50,523 bases of DNA from an uncultured Clostridia bacterium (GCA_944384815.1 CALWUW010000006.1:1-50523); one strand, 5' to 3'. Positions 26,976 through 35,972 are shown, numbered from the stretch's first letter. Numbers and translations: made by a program. The notes: a model not told the origin generated them from the letters alone.

Positions 26976-28620
26976 ATTTTTCCTCTTCTTCCAAAGGCTG
27001 CGGATCCCCAAAATTCTGCAAAGCTTGTAAAGCGCTGCGGATCTCTCCTAGATTGGCCGGGGGCACAGTCAGCGAGGACACACCGCATTCCAGGAAAAAC
27101 CCCAGCAAACTTACATCCGAAGCCGCTTCTCCGCAGATGCTCACAGGGATCCCGGCCTCCGCGGCAGCCTGGGCCGCTGCCCGGATCAGCTGCAGCACTG
27201 CCGGGTGGTGGCAGTCGTGCAGATAAGCCACCCGGAGATTGGCTCGGTCCGCCCCAGTGGCAAACTGGGTAAGATCGCTGGTGCCGATGCTGAAGAAATC
27301 CACCTGCCGGGCCAGTGTTCCCGCGATCAGCGCCGCTGCGGGAGTCTCGATCATCACCCCTAAAGGAACGGCGCTGTGAAAAGGTATCTTTTCCGCTTCC
27401 AGCTCCCCGCGGACCTGCTGCAGCTGCTCTTTTGCCTGAAGAATTTCCTGCTCTGTAGTCACCATGGGAAGAAGGATACGCAGTTCCCCGTATACGGAGG
27501 CCCGAAGAAGCGCCCGCAACTGCACCCGAAACAGTTCCGGATGGTTCAGGGAAAAACGGATGGCTCTGTATCCCATAGCGGGATTTTCTTCCTCCATTAC
27601 GCCTAAATACGGCAGGTTGATTTCTCCGCTGATGTCCATGGTGCGAATGGTCACAGGCTTTCCCTTCATATGTTCCAAAATGGCTTTATAGGCCAAAAAC
27701 TGCTCTTCTTCCTGGGGCATCTCCCCTGTGGAAAGACAAAGAAGCTCCGAACGGTAAAGGCCGATTCCCTCCGCGCCGTCCTCCAACGCTTCCTGTGCGT
27801 TTTCCGGGGCGGCCGCCGTGGCTAAAAGCCGCAAGGGGCTTTGTTCGTTCCCAAGCGCCGCCGATGGTTCCCCCGCCAGCTTCTGCCGCCGGCGATAACG
27901 CCGAAGGGTCTCTTGGTCAGGATCCGCGCAGATCCACCCGGTGGAACCATCCAGAACCACCGTCTCTCCCTCCTGAAGGGCGGAAAAAGACGGCCCTGTG
28001 GACACCACCGCCGGGATACCCAGGATCCGTGCCAAAATGGCCGAATGGGATCGCCGGGAGCCGCTTCCGGTAATCACGCCGGAGATCCCGTCCCCTCTAA
28101 GTCGCATGATCCGGCTGGGAAGAAGCTGAGGCAAGGCCAGAATGCAGGGTTCTCCTTCTCCCACTGTTCTTGCATGGCAGAGGAACCCTTCCGGATCCAG
28201 GCTGCAAAGAAGCCGCAGGCAAATATCCTGCACATCCGCCGCTCTGCCCCGCATATATTGGTCCTCCAGAGAAGAAAACACCGTGGAAAGCTCCTTTCCC
28301 GCCTTCCACACCGCATATTCCGCGCAAACCTGCTCCCGGAGGATCTTTCCTGTGACACTTTCCAGAAAGTCCGGGTCTTCTAGCATCATTTCGTGCAGCT
28401 GAAATATCATGGAGCATTCTTTCCCCACTTGTTCCACCGCCACCAAATAGAGCTGGGAAAGCTCTTTTTTGGCTTTTTCCAGCGCTTGTTCAAACCGTGC
28501 CAACTCAGCGGCACTGTTTTCCGCTTTTTTCTTTTCCACATGGGGAACCGGCGCCTTTTCCAGCACCAGTTTTCCGATGGCCACTCCCCTGGAAGCGGCA
28601 ATTCCACGAATCTGCTTCAT
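26974..28620 (-). CDS. ptsI: Phosphoenolpyruvate-protein phosphotransferase (PTS enzyme I)
   Basis: Enzyme I passes phosphate from PEP to HPr to drive sugar uptake. The start is MKQIRGIAASRG at 28620, the canonical start; longer forms add a low-quality N-terminus. The 548 residues are slightly short of the usual 570. The phosphorylated histidine is H192 in SRRSHSAILARILGIPAVV. The PEP-binding barrel shows YRSELLC, MGYRAIRFSLNHPELFRVQLRALLRAS, GVMIETPAAALIA, FFSIGTSDLTQFATGADR and the catalytic cysteine in ISICGEAASD-like SICGEAAS. No ptsH or EII gene is adjacent. The ribosome site (GGGGA) is weak. Confidence 0.95.
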   Translation of the reverse strand: MKQIRGIAASRGVAIGKLVLEKAPVPHVEKKKAENSAAELARFEQALEKAKKELSQLYLVAVEQVGKECSMIFQLHEMMLEDPDFLESVTGKILREQVCAEYAVWKAGKELSTVFSSLEDQYMRGRAADVQDICLRLLCSLDPEGFLCHARTVGEGEPCILALPQLLPSRIMRLRGDGISGVITGSGSRRSHSAILARILGIPAVVSTGPSFSALQEGETVVLDGSTGWICADPDQETLRRYRRRQKLAGEPSAALGNEQSPLRLLATAAAPENAQEALEDGAEGIGLYRSELLCLSTGEMPQEEEQFLAYKAILEHMKGKPVTIRTMDISGEINLPYLGVMEEENPAMGYRAIRFSLNHPELFRVQLRALLRASVYGELRILLPMVTTEQEILQAKEQLQQVRGELEAEKIPFHSAVPLGVMIETPAAALIAGTLARQVDFFSIGTSDLTQFATGADRANLRVAYLHDCHHPAVLQLIRAAAQAAAEAGIPVSICGEAASDVSLLGFFLECGVSSLTVPPANLGEIRSALQALQNFGDPQPLEEEEK

Positions 28621-28716
28621 TTGATTTCCCCGTTTCCTTTTTTCTCCGCCCCGGATCCTGTGCTCTTCCAAATCGTTCCCGAAATTTTCCTTGACCAAAC
28701 ATGGCAAATCATTTTT

Positions 28717-28745
28717 ACATTATCGGATTTTTCAGCAATTGTCAA
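28717..28745 (-). promoter_or_regulatory. Promoter of ptsI
   Basis: On the minus strand a perfect TTGACA (28740-28745) is followed after 17 bp by TAATGT (28717-28722). Confidence 0.6.
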
Positions 28746-28789
28746 CATAAATTTATTAAATTTTATTGAATTTTTGCCTGAAAAAGCGA

Positions 28790-28822
28790 AAAACCGGCTT
28801 TCCTTCACGGAAAGCCGGTTTC
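28790..28822 (-). terminator. Terminator of the MORN/MBL/MBOAT/DHHW operon
   Basis: AAACCGGCTTTCC (28791-28803) pairs with GGAAAGCCGGTTT (28809-28821), a 13-bp perfect stem, about 55 bp after the DHHW gene stop on the minus strand. Confidence 0.85.
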
Positions 28823-28837
28823 ATCATCCCTACATGG

Positions 28838-28877
28838 GTTTTATTGCGATTTTACGGTTTTGTGGTTTTGCGGTTTC
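28838..28877. repeat. TTTTGCGG-type short repeats after the DHHW gene
   Basis: Degenerate 8-9 bp words (TTTATTGCGA, TTTTACGG, TTTTGTGG, TTTTGCGG, TTTCAGG) fill the space between the DHHW stop and the operon terminator. Confidence 0.6.
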
Positions 28878-30072
28878 AGGAAAACAGCTTATTGGAAATG
28901 TCCACATCGCAAAGCTGCTTGATGCTGTATACCGCCGCAGCGGATGTAATATCATTTTCCTGAATATACTCATACACATTCTGGGAATAGTACCGCAGAT
29001 CAATAATGTGGATCTCGGAAAAATGGGTGCACAAGAATGGCACCAGGCTGTTGGCATAGGAATCCTTCAGCAGAAGAATTTTCTTGCCGTTTGTCTGATC
29101 CAGATTTTTCACCACTTCCACACTGTGGTTTCCTCCCAAAAAGGTGGAATACTGGTCCTTTTTCTGGAGATATTCTTCCCAGTACAGACCCTCCCGTTCT
29201 TCGCCGCCTACGGACTGCACAATATTCTGGGGCGTTTTCAGCTGAGGAAGATAGATCTCATCCGGCTGCTGGGTAAAATCCACCGCTTTTGAGTACAGCG
29301 TTCCCAGGAAATTGGTGCTGGCCAGGCGGAAGGTAAAGGCGTCTTTGGGAAGAGGCTGCAATCCCATTTCCGAAACCAGCTGTTTATAGCCTTCATAGGC
29401 GCCGAAGCTGTTCCAGTGGTGATCGGTTTTATAGTAAAAATCCCCGTTCCAGCTGCCTAAAACATCGAAGGTATCCACAATATAGGTTTCCCCCGCGGCG
29501 TTTTCCTGGAAATATTCCAGTTCCTCTCTTTGGTCGTGGTTCTCTGCCAAAAGCGGAAGATTTTCCTTTTGCTCCTGGCTGCCGGAAGGCACAGGCATGA
29601 TCCAAAGGGGAATGCCGGCGTTTTCCGAAAAGTTCAGCAAAGCCTGGGCATTTTTCTGAAAAATGCCGCTTTCATTCTCCAAAAGCACCTCATAGATATG
29701 CCCTTTGGCGCCGAAATACACGCCGCCCTCCGCAGGCGTAACGGCATAATTGCCCCCTAAGTCCCGACGGCCCACAGCTTTTTGTGAAAGGGTGTTCAGG
29801 CACAAAAACTCCGTGCGCAAAGGGAACTGATCGTTTACAAAACTTTCCGTTTCATCCGCAAAGCTGCCTTTCAGCAAGGCCTCCAGCGTGATCTCCGGCG
29901 CTCCCTGCAAAACCCGGTTCTCATTTTCAGAAAAGGTCTGCTTGGGAGCAAGCAAAATATACAGCCCCCCGGCTATGGCAGCTAGAAACAGCACTATCGT
30001 CACAGCCAGATCCTCAGGGCGGCAACTTGTTTTCGGCCAATGCATGGCTTTTTTTCCGTTCAAATGACTCAT
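28876..30072 (-). CDS. DHHW-family protein (AlgX/AlgJ-like O-acetylation partner)
   Basis: The 398-residue protein has an N-terminal membrane segment (about residues 22-43) and then an extracytoplasmic SGNH-like domain. The family motif is KTDHHWNSFGAY, with a nucleophile serine candidate in ILLLKDSYANSLVPFL. DHHW and AlgX/AlgJ proteins work with a membrane MBOAT acyltransferase: the MBOAT protein carries acetyl groups across the membrane and the SGNH partner attaches them to a surface polysaccharide. The gene lies 24 bp after an AlgI-like MBOAT gene on the same strand, exactly this pairing. It is the last gene of a four-gene operon and ends at a strong terminator. Confidence 0.9.
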   Translation of the reverse strand: MSHLNGKKAMHWPKTSCRPEDLAVTIVLFLAAIAGGLYILLAPKQTFSENENRVLQGAPEITLEALLKGSFADETESFVNDQFPLRTEFLCLNTLSQKAVGRRDLGGNYAVTPAEGGVYFGAKGHIYEVLLENESGIFQKNAQALLNFSENAGIPLWIMPVPSGSQEQKENLPLLAENHDQREELEYFQENAAGETYIVDTFDVLGSWNGDFYYKTDHHWNSFGAYEGYKQLVSEMGLQPLPKDAFTFRLASTNFLGTLYSKAVDFTQQPDEIYLPQLKTPQNIVQSVGGEEREGLYWEEYLQKKDQYSTFLGGNHSVEVVKNLDQTNGKKILLLKDSYANSLVPFLCTHFSEIHIIDLRYYSQNVYEYIQENDITSAAAVYSIKQLCDVDISNKLFS

Positions 30073-30096
30073 CTTACCGTTCTCCTTCCCTGAAAA

Positions 30097-31485
30097 TCAG
30101 AAATTAGCGTATAAAAACGGGGTATACGCGTTGCTGAGCATGGCTCCGATGGAAAGCAACAGCAATACGCCGCAGGCCACCGTCCACAAAATTTTGGCAA
30201 TGGCCCCAAACTCCCGAACTTTCTTGATAAAATCGCTGACCAGCGGGGAGCTGAACAAGGCCGCCACCACCAGCATAGGGCCGAAGGTCACCAGCAGATA
30301 GCCGCCCGAATCGGCTCCATTGGGGGCGATCCCCACCAAAGCCGCCAAAAGCGTGCCGGCCTTTCCCAGGTCCGTGTAGGAGAAAAACACCCAGCCTACA
30401 GCCGCGGCCAAAAACGCATACAGCCACTGGAAAAACACCGGAAGCTTATCCAGCACCTTTTGCAAAAACAGCTTCTCGCAGATGATCAAAATGCCGCAGT
30501 ACACGCCCCACAGAGCAAAATTCCAGCTGGCGCCGTGCCAGATGCCTGTAAGCACCCAAACAACCGCCGTATTCCGGATCAGCTTCAGCTTTCCTACCCG
30601 GTTTCCTCCCAGAGGAATGTACACATAGTCCCGGAACCAGCGGCCCAGGGTCATATGCCATCTGCGCCAGAACTCGGCAAAGCTTCTGGAGGCATAGGGA
30701 TGGTCAAAGTTTTCCGGCAGTTCAAAGCCGAACATCCCGCCCACGCCGATGGCCATATCCGAATACCCGGAAAAATCAAAATAGATCTGGAAGGTAAAGG
30801 CCAGCATCCCCAGCCAGGCGGCAAGCGTGGAGGGAGCGTCCATATACTGCACCCTCTGAGCCAGCTCCGCCATGGTATTGGCGATAAGCATTTTCTTGAA
30901 AAGGCCCGTTAAAAACCGGCGGCCGCCCCGAGCGAATTTTTCCAAAGTCTCCTGCCGCCCGGTGATCTGCGGATACATCAGCTCATAGCGGGCAATGGGC
31001 CCGGAAACGATATTGGCAAAACAGGAGATATAGGAAGCAAAGGAAATGAAATTGATCATAGCCGGAGCCTTTTTCCGGTATACATCCACCGCGTAGGAAA
31101 TGCTTTGGAAGGTGTAAAAGGAGATGCCCAAAGGCAGCGCGATCTCCGGAACCGGGAGAGAAAGCCCCGCGGCGTTCAGCGTAGTCACCAAAAGACCCGT
31201 ATACTTAAAATATCCTAAAATGCCTATATTCAGCAGCACATTCACCGCCACTGCCGCCTTCCCTTTTCCCGGGCTTTCCGAGAACCGGGAAATCACCAGG
31301 CCGCAAAGGTAATCCACCAAAATCACGGTCAGCAGCAGCAATACATGGGATGGGACCCCCCAGGCATAAAACACCAGGCTGAACAAAAAAAGACACAGGT
31401 TTTTCCCTTTTCGCGGCACCAGATAATAGGCTGCCAGGGAAATCGGCAAGAAAAAACACAAAAAGGTCAGATTATTAAAGGACAT
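30097..31485 (-). CDS. MBOAT O-acyltransferase (AlgI/DltB-like)
   Basis: The 462-residue form starts at 31485 (MSFNNLTFLCFF), 7 bp after GAGG. It has ten or more membrane segments. MBOAT marks are FAEFWRRWHMTLGRWFRDYVYIPLGG near residue 270 and the catalytic histidine in GIWHGASWNFALWGVYCGI. Such proteins move acyl groups, usually acetate, to the outer face of the membrane for transfer to alginate, capsule, teichoic acid or peptidoglycan. It is followed closely by the DHHW partner and preceded by the MBL-fold gene with an 82-bp gap. No polysaccharide biosynthesis genes are near, so the acceptor is unknown. Confidence 0.93.
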   Translation of the reverse strand: MSFNNLTFLCFFLPISLAAYYLVPRKGKNLCLFLFSLVFYAWGVPSHVLLLLTVILVDYLCGLVISRFSESPGKGKAAVAVNVLLNIGILGYFKYTGLLVTTLNAAGLSLPVPEIALPLGISFYTFQSISYAVDVYRKKAPAMINFISFASYISCFANIVSGPIARYELMYPQITGRQETLEKFARGGRRFLTGLFKKMLIANTMAELAQRVQYMDAPSTLAAWLGMLAFTFQIYFDFSGYSDMAIGVGGMFGFELPENFDHPYASRSFAEFWRRWHMTLGRWFRDYVYIPLGGNRVGKLKLIRNTAVVWVLTGIWHGASWNFALWGVYCGILIICEKLFLQKVLDKLPVFFQWLYAFLAAAVGWVFFSYTDLGKAGTLLAALVGIAPNGADSGGYLLVTFGPMLVVAALFSSPLVSDFIKKVREFGAIAKILWTVACGVLLLLSIGAMLSNAYTPFLYANF

Positions 31486-31567
31486 GAACATACCTCGCTT
31501 TACAAATCGGCCCATAGAGCCTTTTCTTTGGGCTTCTTACCCGGGGCTGCCGCAACAGAGCAGCTTT

Positions 31568-32836
31568 TTAATGGATTACCGCCGGCAAACTGTCGCACAA
31601 ACAGGCCCGCTCTTTTCCTTCTCCAATCACCCAAATACCGCAGCCGGCTTCTTTTTTCCCGGAAACCAGAGGGCAGCGGATGGTAAGCCCGGCTCCCTCT
31701 TTCAAATCGTAGCAGATCCGGATCCGGTTGCAGGAACAGCCGCTGGACACATAAAACGGACATCCCTCCGGATGGGTACAGTGCAGGATTCCCGGAAGCT
31801 CCCGGTATTCTTCCGCCACCGCAGCGGCTTCCCCGTCCCGGCTGACAAGGATATGCTGGCAGGAGATCTCTCCCAGCACATGGCTCCAGAATTCCTGCCG
31901 GCCCCCTGCCGGCGCTTTTACGATAAAGTAGTTTTCATATAACTGGGAGGAAATCCGATCCAAAGTTTCGGGGGTGGCGTCCCCCATCATCAGGATATCA
32001 TCCAGGCTGGCCGCGGCGTGACGGGCATTCTGAAAGATCAGCCCCGCGCCGTCCAATTCCTGGGAAAATGCCAGCCGGTTTACCTCCCGGCTGAGGATTT
32101 CCCGAAGATCCGGCGCAAAAGGCATGGAACAAAACTCCTCCTTCATGGCAAGGATCTCTTCCAGAAGGTGACCGTACTTCTCTATATTCTCCCGGGTAGG
32201 CTCCCCGGCACAAGCCAGGAAAGCTTCTCCCAGCTTCTGCTTTCTTTGGCGGAACAAGGCGGCGGCCTCCGGCAAAAACGGAGAGGAAACGCAAACGTCC
32301 AGCGCTTCCGCCGCCTCCCGGAACAAAGGCGAAAAGCTGTAATTTTCCTTTTGCGGCCAAAGCACCTGGTAGGTGATGCCGTCAAAAGAAAAGGAATCCC
32401 CCTGCCCCAAAAGCCGAAGCCCTCCAGGGGCCGGCGCGGCGGAACCGGAAAAGAGATCCAGGATTCCTCCTTGGGTCACATCTTCTTCTGGCAGGAACAA
32501 ACGAAGGAACAAACTGTATTCCAGCAAAAGGGGCCGGCCGTATCGGTCCCGGGGCATGGTGGGAAAGAAAAAGCGGTGAAAAAAGCCTTCCTTGCGTTTT
32601 AGAAGGCTTTTCAGGGCGCTGACCCGGTCCCCGTGGTAATGGGTCAGCAAAAAGCTCCGCTCCTTCTCCCTTTCATACCGCTGAAAAAGGGAAGGAAAGA
32701 CCCTCACCTGCGCCTTCTCCCTTTCTCCGGAAAAGGCCGGGGCTTCCCCGCCGCAATCCACCATCAGGATGCTGCTTTCGCCCCGAAGCACTACACATTC
32801 TCCGTTTTCCACTCGGTGCAGTTCCACTGTTTTCAA
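31568..32836 (-). CDS. Metallo-beta-lactamase-fold protein, ComEC-like, unknown substrate
   Basis: The 422-residue protein opens like the soluble MBL domain of ComEC-type hydrolases: SSILMVDCGG near residue 25, then LLTHYHGDRVSAL at residues 63-75. The metal motif is H66-Y-H68-G-D70-R71, with arginine where the canonical HxHxDH has histidine, so metal binding may be altered. A strand ILMMGDATPETLDRI later matches the family's distal metal aspartate. The last 80 residues are cysteine-rich (GCPFYVSSGCSCNRIRIC), perhaps a zinc ribbon-like end. No signal peptide is seen. Its start overlaps the stop of the MORN gene by 4 bp (ATGA), so the two are coupled. The substrate is not known. Confidence 0.75.
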   Translation of the reverse strand: MKTVELHRVENGECVVLRGESSILMVDCGGEAPAFSGEREKAQVRVFPSLFQRYEREKERSFLLTHYHGDRVSALKSLLKRKEGFFHRFFFPTMPRDRYGRPLLLEYSLFLRLFLPEEDVTQGGILDLFSGSAAPAPGGLRLLGQGDSFSFDGITYQVLWPQKENYSFSPLFREAAEALDVCVSSPFLPEAAALFRQRKQKLGEAFLACAGEPTRENIEKYGHLLEEILAMKEEFCSMPFAPDLREILSREVNRLAFSQELDGAGLIFQNARHAAASLDDILMMGDATPETLDRISSQLYENYFIVKAPAGGRQEFWSHVLGEISCQHILVSRDGEAAAVAEEYRELPGILHCTHPEGCPFYVSSGCSCNRIRICYDLKEGAGLTIRCPLVSGKKEAGCGIWVIGEGKERACLCDSLPAVIH

Positions 32837-34542
32837 GGCTGTTTCACCTTCCCCTGCCGGTCACCCAGCACCGGCGTTCCGTTTTCCCAAAGGCCGCTGA
32901 AGACGATTTTCCCATGGCTGTACTCCGTGCCGCTTCCATGGCGCTTTCCGTCTTTCCACTGCCCTACATACAAAAGCTCCCCGTTTTCATCAAACAAAGC
33001 TCCGGCTCCTTCGGGACGATTGTCCTTCCACTGCCCGGCAAACATGGTGCCTTCCTGATGGCAGAAAGACACTCCCGCTCCCTGCCGGCGGTTTCCTTTC
33101 CAGTTGCCCGCATAGCACAGCCGGCCGCTTTTATAGTAATACACTCCCAGGCCATCCTTCTTGTCTTCCCGGAACCCGCCTTCATAAGCGGTATGGCCGC
33201 CACGCATGCTGGTGCGTCCGGAGCCGTGGCGCAGAGATTCTTTCATCTCCCCGTAATACGCATAGATCTGGCCGTCTTTTCCTGTTATCAGTTTGTCCGG
33301 AATCTGCCGGAACCATCCCATCCATTCCGGCTGGCTTTCTTCCGGCTGCGGCTTTAGGCGGTTTTCAGAGGGCAAAGTCTTTCCGGAATCTGCCTGAAGG
33401 GCTTCCGGCTCCGGCAAGTTTTCCTTTTCCACTGCAAGGTCTTCCCTAAAGGAGGAAGAATGCGTTTCCTGGGAAACCTCCGTCGGGGAAGATTCTTCCC
33501 TTTCCTGGGAAAGGGCCTGGGGAGAACCTTGTTCCGGAGAAGGCTGCTCCGGTTGCGGTTCCGGTTCCGGCAAAATTTCCGTCTTTTCACAGGCTTCCGG
33601 CTGCTCCAAGGAAGAGGACGGCGCCTCTTCTTTCCCGCCGGCTCCCGGAATGCCCGGGGCGCTGACTTTCCCGGAAAGGTGCCGGGCCGCCACGGCGTAC
33701 CGTGTTACCGTTTTCATGGTTTTTTCCGGTTCTTCTGGCTCCGCCGGCTCCTGAAAATCTTTCAGCTGATGATCGGCGGCATAATCCCGGGGCGTCTCTT
33801 CCTCCGGGGGAAAAGGCTGCAGCAGATCCCGGGCAAAGGCCTCCAAAGCCGGGAACGATTCCGATGCCGCCGTTACCGCACCTTCCTGTTCCGGGGCTGC
33901 TTCCTTAAAAACAGGCTGCTCCCAGCAAGGCTCCGGAGAAAGCTTTCCGTCCTGAAGATCCTGCAAAACTTCTTCTCTCTTTTTTGCCTTGGAGGGAATA
34001 CAGGCGCAGAAAAGCCCCTGTTCACACCAGGCGTAGGCCTCCGGTTCCCCGGCCAATTCCTGCGCCAGGCTTCCTTCCGCCCCCTGCGGCGCCGGGGAAA
34101 GAAGAAGATCCGCCTTCTTCCAGGTTTCTCCCTCCCGCCAAAGCTTCCGCAGGACCCCTTCCCGGGGCAAAAGGAACGCCTGGGGGTTCTGAACGTCTCC
34201 GTTTTCATAATAAGCGGTCTGCATCCACTGAAAATTCCCGTCATATCGGATCTTCCTGCACACCCGGCCGGAAAAATCCCGTACGGTAACGCTCCAGCCG
34301 TAGGGCTCTTTGGCGGACTGTTCCAAAATTTTTCCCTGGGCCCGCTTTTCATAGAAAAAATCCTTTTTCGTCAGGCGAAACACCGTGACGGTATCCACCC
34401 CGTTTTCCACGGTTTTCTCTTTGCCTTTCTGCTTTTTCTCCCCTTTTTGGAAATTTCCCAGCAAAACGGAAAGAAAGGGCCGTTCCCCCGGCACACATTC
34501 CCAAGGGGGCATATGTACGGATAAAAGCACCGGCATTTCCAT
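32833..34542 (-). CDS. MORN-repeat protein with long Pro/Glu-rich linker
   Basis: The 569-residue form starts at 34542 (MEMPVLLSVHMPPWECVPGE), 7 bp after GGGAGG; the frame is open for 85 more codons but that part overlaps the promoter. Residues 1-200 form a globular domain I do not recognise. Residues about 230-410 are a disordered Pro/Glu/Ser-rich linker. From about 428 there are five or six MORN repeats (YEGGFREDKKDGLGVYYYKS, YAGNWKGNRRQGAGV, FAGQWKDNRPEGAGA, YVGQWKDGKRHGSG). MORN repeats usually bind lipids or scaffold proteins at membranes. It has no signal peptide, so it is probably cytosolic. It is the first gene of a four-gene operon and overlaps the MBL-fold gene by 4 bp. Confidence 0.85.
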   Translation of the reverse strand: MEMPVLLSVHMPPWECVPGERPFLSVLLGNFQKGEKKQKGKEKTVENGVDTVTVFRLTKKDFFYEKRAQGKILEQSAKEPYGWSVTVRDFSGRVCRKIRYDGNFQWMQTAYYENGDVQNPQAFLLPREGVLRKLWREGETWKKADLLLSPAPQGAEGSLAQELAGEPEAYAWCEQGLFCACIPSKAKKREEVLQDLQDGKLSPEPCWEQPVFKEAAPEQEGAVTAASESFPALEAFARDLLQPFPPEEETPRDYAADHQLKDFQEPAEPEEPEKTMKTVTRYAVAARHLSGKVSAPGIPGAGGKEEAPSSSLEQPEACEKTEILPEPEPQPEQPSPEQGSPQALSQEREESSPTEVSQETHSSSFREDLAVEKENLPEPEALQADSGKTLPSENRLKPQPEESQPEWMGWFRQIPDKLITGKDGQIYAYYGEMKESLRHGSGRTSMRGGHTAYEGGFREDKKDGLGVYYYKSGRLCYAGNWKGNRRQGAGVSFCHQEGTMFAGQWKDNRPEGAGALFDENGELLYVGQWKDGKRHGSGTEYSHGKIVFSGLWENGTPVLGDRQGKVKQP

Positions 34543-34648
34543 TGCCAATCCTCCCTGTATCTTCTCCGCCCGGGAAAAAGCCGGCTGCCCAAAACGCCAA
34601 TGCCCGGCCCACCCCGTCGGTTCCCTGTGTATTCTGTATATTTTCTCT

Positions 34649-34677
34649 ATTATATAGGAAATCTTTTCGGTTGTATA
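34649..34677 (-). promoter_or_regulatory. Promoter of the MORN operon
   Basis: On the minus strand TATACA (34672-34677) and a consensus TATAAT (34649-34654) are 17 bp apart, about 107 bp before the chosen MORN start. This supports the shorter form of the protein. Confidence 0.7.
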
Positions 34678-34755
34678 CCGTTTTCCCGGCAAAATCCTTC
34701 TTTCCTCCGGATTTTTTCCTGGGAATGCAGCCCGCCTGAAACCCTCCGCAAACAG

Positions 34756-34784
34756 AAAAGCCGGAACCACACGTTCCGGCTTTT
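34756..34784. terminator. Bidirectional-looking terminator upstream of the MORN operon
   Basis: AAAAGCCGGAAC (34756-34767) pairs with GTTCCGGCTTTT (34773-34784). On the minus strand it ends the small gene at 34827-35018 and so insulates it from the MORN operon. Confidence 0.85.
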
Positions 34785-34826
34785 CCATACATTCCAATTT
34801 ATCCGCTGCGGAGCACCCGGAGAAAG

Positions 34827-35018
34827 TTACCGGAAAAGATTTTCCATACTTCCCATCATGGTGCCGGCTGCCTGCCCTACGGCATGCTTCGCCTTATTTA
34901 CGCTTTTCCGCAGCCGTTTGTCGCTTTTCACCATTTTGGAACCCACTGCGGCCACTGCTGTCACCGCCAGGATCCCTGTTCCCAGGCCTTTTACAAAGCC
35001 CATGGTTTCCTTATACAT
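34827..35018 (-). CDS. Small YtxH-like protein
   Basis: The 63-residue form starts at 35018 (MYKETMGFVKGLG), about 9 bp after GGAGG. A hydrophobic Gly/Ala/Val segment (residues 8-27) is followed by a strongly basic stretch (KMVKSDKRLRKSVNKAKHAVGQ). This is the layout of small YtxH-type envelope/stress proteins: one membrane anchor and a basic amphipathic helix. No enzymatic function is expected. It is a single-gene unit closed by the terminator at 34756-34784. The family call is by architecture. Confidence 0.65.
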   Translation of the reverse strand: MYKETMGFVKGLGTGILAVTAVAAVGSKMVKSDKRLRKSVNKAKHAVGQAAGTMMGSMENLFR

Positions 35019-35160
35019 GCTATACAGCCTCCAAGCTCTCCAGATTTGATACACGGAACACCGTTCCTTTCCTAGCATTTCCCTTCCTCCTGTTCCTATC
35101 CCAGAAAATATCTTCCAGCGGTGGGCGGACGTTTTCCCAACGTTTCCCCTTTCTTCCTTT

Positions 35161-35189
35161 TTGCATCCCCGGATGAAATATGCTATACT
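35161..35189 (+). promoter_or_regulatory. Promoter of trmL
   Basis: TTGCAT (35161-35166) and TATACT (35184-35189) are 17 bp apart. Transcription would start near 35196, leaving a leader of about 135 nt with two short GC hairpins. Confidence 0.7.
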
Positions 35190-35332
35190 GACGTAAAATA
35201 AAAACGCCGGATTTTTAAAAATGCGTTTTCCCGCTTCCCGCGGTTAAGAACGCAACAGCCTCTCCGGGAAGGGAAACCATATTCTTCCTTTTCGAAAATA
35301 GATCCGGATCGTTTAAGAAAGCGGTGCCTATT

Positions 35333-35869
35333 ATGGAAGAAAACAGGAAAGAAAATACAACCTCTGCGCCTTACACGCTGAATATCGTTTTGGTCGAACC
35401 GGAAATTCCGCAGAATACCGGGAATATCGCCCGAACCTGCGCCGCCACCGGCTGCCGGCTGCATCTGGTAGGCCCCATGGGATTTACCATTGACGACCGA
35501 AAGCTGAAACGCGCCGGGCTGGACTACTGGCATCTGCTGGATATTACCTACTATGAAAGTCTTTCCGATTTTTTCGCCCGTAATACCGGAAATTTTTTCT
35601 TTTTTTCAACCAAAGCCCAAAATATCCATTCCCAGGTTTCCTACCCCCAGGGAGCTTACCTGGTGTTCGGAAAAGAGACCGCCGGGCTGCCGGAAAGCCT
35701 TCTCTACGCCCATCCGGAAAGCTGCGTGCGGATCCCCATGATCCAGAACGCCGACGCCAGAAGCCTGAACCTTTCCAACAGCGTGGCCGTAGGGGTATAC
35801 GAGGTGCTGCGGCAATGGGGGTACCCCTCCCTTTTGTGCAAAGGCCAGCTTCGAGAATACACCTGGTAA
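35333..35869 (+). CDS. trmL: tRNA (cytidine(34)-2'-O)-methyltransferase
   Basis: TrmL (YibK) methylates the wobble nucleotide of tRNA-Leu isoacceptors using SAM. The 178-residue form starts at ATG 35333; GTG 35324 is possible, and neither has a clear ribosome site. The SPOUT/trefoil-knot motifs are all visible: LNIVLVEPEIPQNTGNIARTC, LVGPMGFTIDDRKLKRAGLDYW, LVFGKETAGLPESLL and IPMIQNADARSLNLSNSVAVGVYEVLRQ. About 15 extra residues precede the conserved core. It is a single gene between its own promoter and the pgk promoter. Confidence 0.95.
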   Translation: MEENRKENTTSAPYTLNIVLVEPEIPQNTGNIARTCAATGCRLHLVGPMGFTIDDRKLKRAGLDYWHLLDITYYESLSDFFARNTGNFFFFSTKAQNIHSQVSYPQGAYLVFGKETAGLPESLLYAHPESCVRIPMIQNADARSLNLSNSVAVGVYEVLRQWGYPSLLCKGQLREYTW

Positions 35870-35972
35870 GCTTTTTTCAAAGAAAAAGCGGGCAATGGGC
35901 CCTATATCCGAAAGGCTCCGTCCGTTCTTCTGCTTATCCCCGGATTTTCACGGGCTTTCCTTGGGAATTGAC

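Noticed and set aside
34543-34797. 85-residue N-terminal extension of the MORN protein.
   Set aside because: It contains the promoter (34649-34677) and a terminator, and a good ribosome site lies before 34542.
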